Shown here in pieces: positions 63,721 through 64,000 of a DNA stretch of 64,000 nt. Origin of the DNA: Martinezella lusitana (GTDB taxonomy: Bacteria > Pseudomonadota > Alphaproteobacteria > Rhizobiales > Rhizobiaceae); assembly GCF_016901135.1 (NCBI RefSeq), contig NZ_JAFEVL010000015.1:52977-116976 (forward strand). The letters are read 5' to 3'. The translations under genes were made by a program, and so were the position numbers. Every line of letters begins with the position of its first letter. Position 1 is the stretch's first letter. The notes under the pieces are model-generated. The model ran no database searches. It saw only the letters and a list, made by a program, of their open reading frames with translations, and was not told where the DNA came from.

Positions 63721-64000
63721 TCATGCCCGGGCGATTTTCGCCCACAGGTTCATCGCCGCTGCGCGCAGTTCTCGATGATGGCTGGAGGAGATGTCGTGGC
63801 GCGGGATGTGGAACAGGTTGGCAATCGGGTCATGGATAGAGACGAAGCGTTGTAGGTGTCGCTGTGACTTGAGGCGCTTCATGATCCGCTCTCGCCACCG
63901 GATGGGTTGGTGGGAATTCTCCGCCCGATTGTTGAGGCCCTTGTGAGAGCGATGATCGACACCAGGCATGATCTCCCGCTTTGCGGCACCGTAGGATCGA
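63721..64000 (-). mobile_element. IS6-family transposase, 3' end (5' part beyond window)
   Basis: The frame is open from the window edge to a stop at 63721. It reads SYGAAKREI, then MPGVDHRSHKGLNNRAENSH and later LQRFVSIHDPIANLFHIPRH, a sequence typical of the C-terminal end of IS6/IS240-type DDE transposases (the region of the catalytic Glu and after). The upstream part and the left terminal repeat cannot be seen. It marks the right edge as a mobile-element junction. Confidence 0.85.

Overview
The window looks like an alphaproteobacterial accessory replicon or megaplasmid segment, most likely from Rhizobiales (Rhizobium/Agrobacterium type). It is GC-rich and packed with solute-binding-protein-dependent sugar ABC transporters. 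It carries MocA/Gfo/Idh oxidoreductases and regulators of the GntR, RpiR, LysR and ECF families, plus HipBA, an RTX protein with a type I secretion system, and an IS6-family transposase running off the right edge. No rRNA, tRNA, CRISPR array or replication origin was seen. Functions below come from reading motifs, not from database searches.

Region 1 (1-16.7 kb) is the most unusual. It holds a divergent SIS-domain protein, two binding-protein transport systems that share one ATPase, and a PfkB-type kinase. It also holds a stand-alone ADP-ribosylglycohydrolase-family protein, a PfkB/ADP-ribosylglycohydrolase fusion, a nucleoside hydrolase and two paralogues of the 5-formyltetrahydrofolate cyclo-ligase-like family (COG0212 type). 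A HutC-type GntR regulator sits in the middle. Three copies of an AGGT-N12-ACCT element lie exactly in the three divergent or leading promoters. I read this as an undescribed pathway for importing, cleaving and phosphorylating a ribosylated or otherwise N/O-glycosylated compound.

Region 2 (17.0-18.7 kb) is a hipBA-like toxin-antitoxin pair with two palindromes upstream. Region 3 (18.8-30.4 kb, minus strand) is an RpiR-headed catabolic operon: a Tat-type binding protein, a permease in which both subunits are fused into one chain, an ATPase, a metal-dependent amidohydrolase/deacetylase, an aldehyde dehydrogenase, a gluconate-2-dehydrogenase subunit-3-like protein, a GMC oxidoreductase and a D-threonine-aldolase-like PLP enzyme.

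Region 4 (30.8-37.2 kb) resembles a stress module. It contains an ECF sigma factor and membrane anti-sigma factor, an exported Fe/Mn superoxide dismutase, a DUF3455 protein, a CrtC/AttH-like lipocalin protein, an FAD-dependent NADH-dehydrogenase-like protein and a divergent LysR regulator.

Region 5 (37.4-50.9 kb) is a second sugar or cyclitol catabolic island. It has four Gfo/Idh/MocA dehydrogenases, a TIM-barrel isomerase/epimerase, an amidohydrolase, an SDR, a zinc alcohol dehydrogenase, a HutC-type GntR regulator, a binding protein with two permeases, and a physically separate ATPase. A degenerate palindrome (GWTAATAYRTATTAWC) recurs in all four of its promoter regions. A gene-poor scar with IS21-like repeats follows (50.9-51.7 kb).

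Region 6 (51.8-63.3 kb) has a convergent NarL-type response regulator and HisKA_3 histidine kinase. Next comes a 2005-residue secreted animal-type haem peroxidase with RTX repeats, directly followed by its type I ABC exporter and membrane fusion protein. The right edge (63.7-64 kb) is the 3' end of the IS6-family transposase. Several exported-protein genes are followed by strong intercistronic hairpins, suggesting a shared way of making more cargo or binding protein than membrane subunits.
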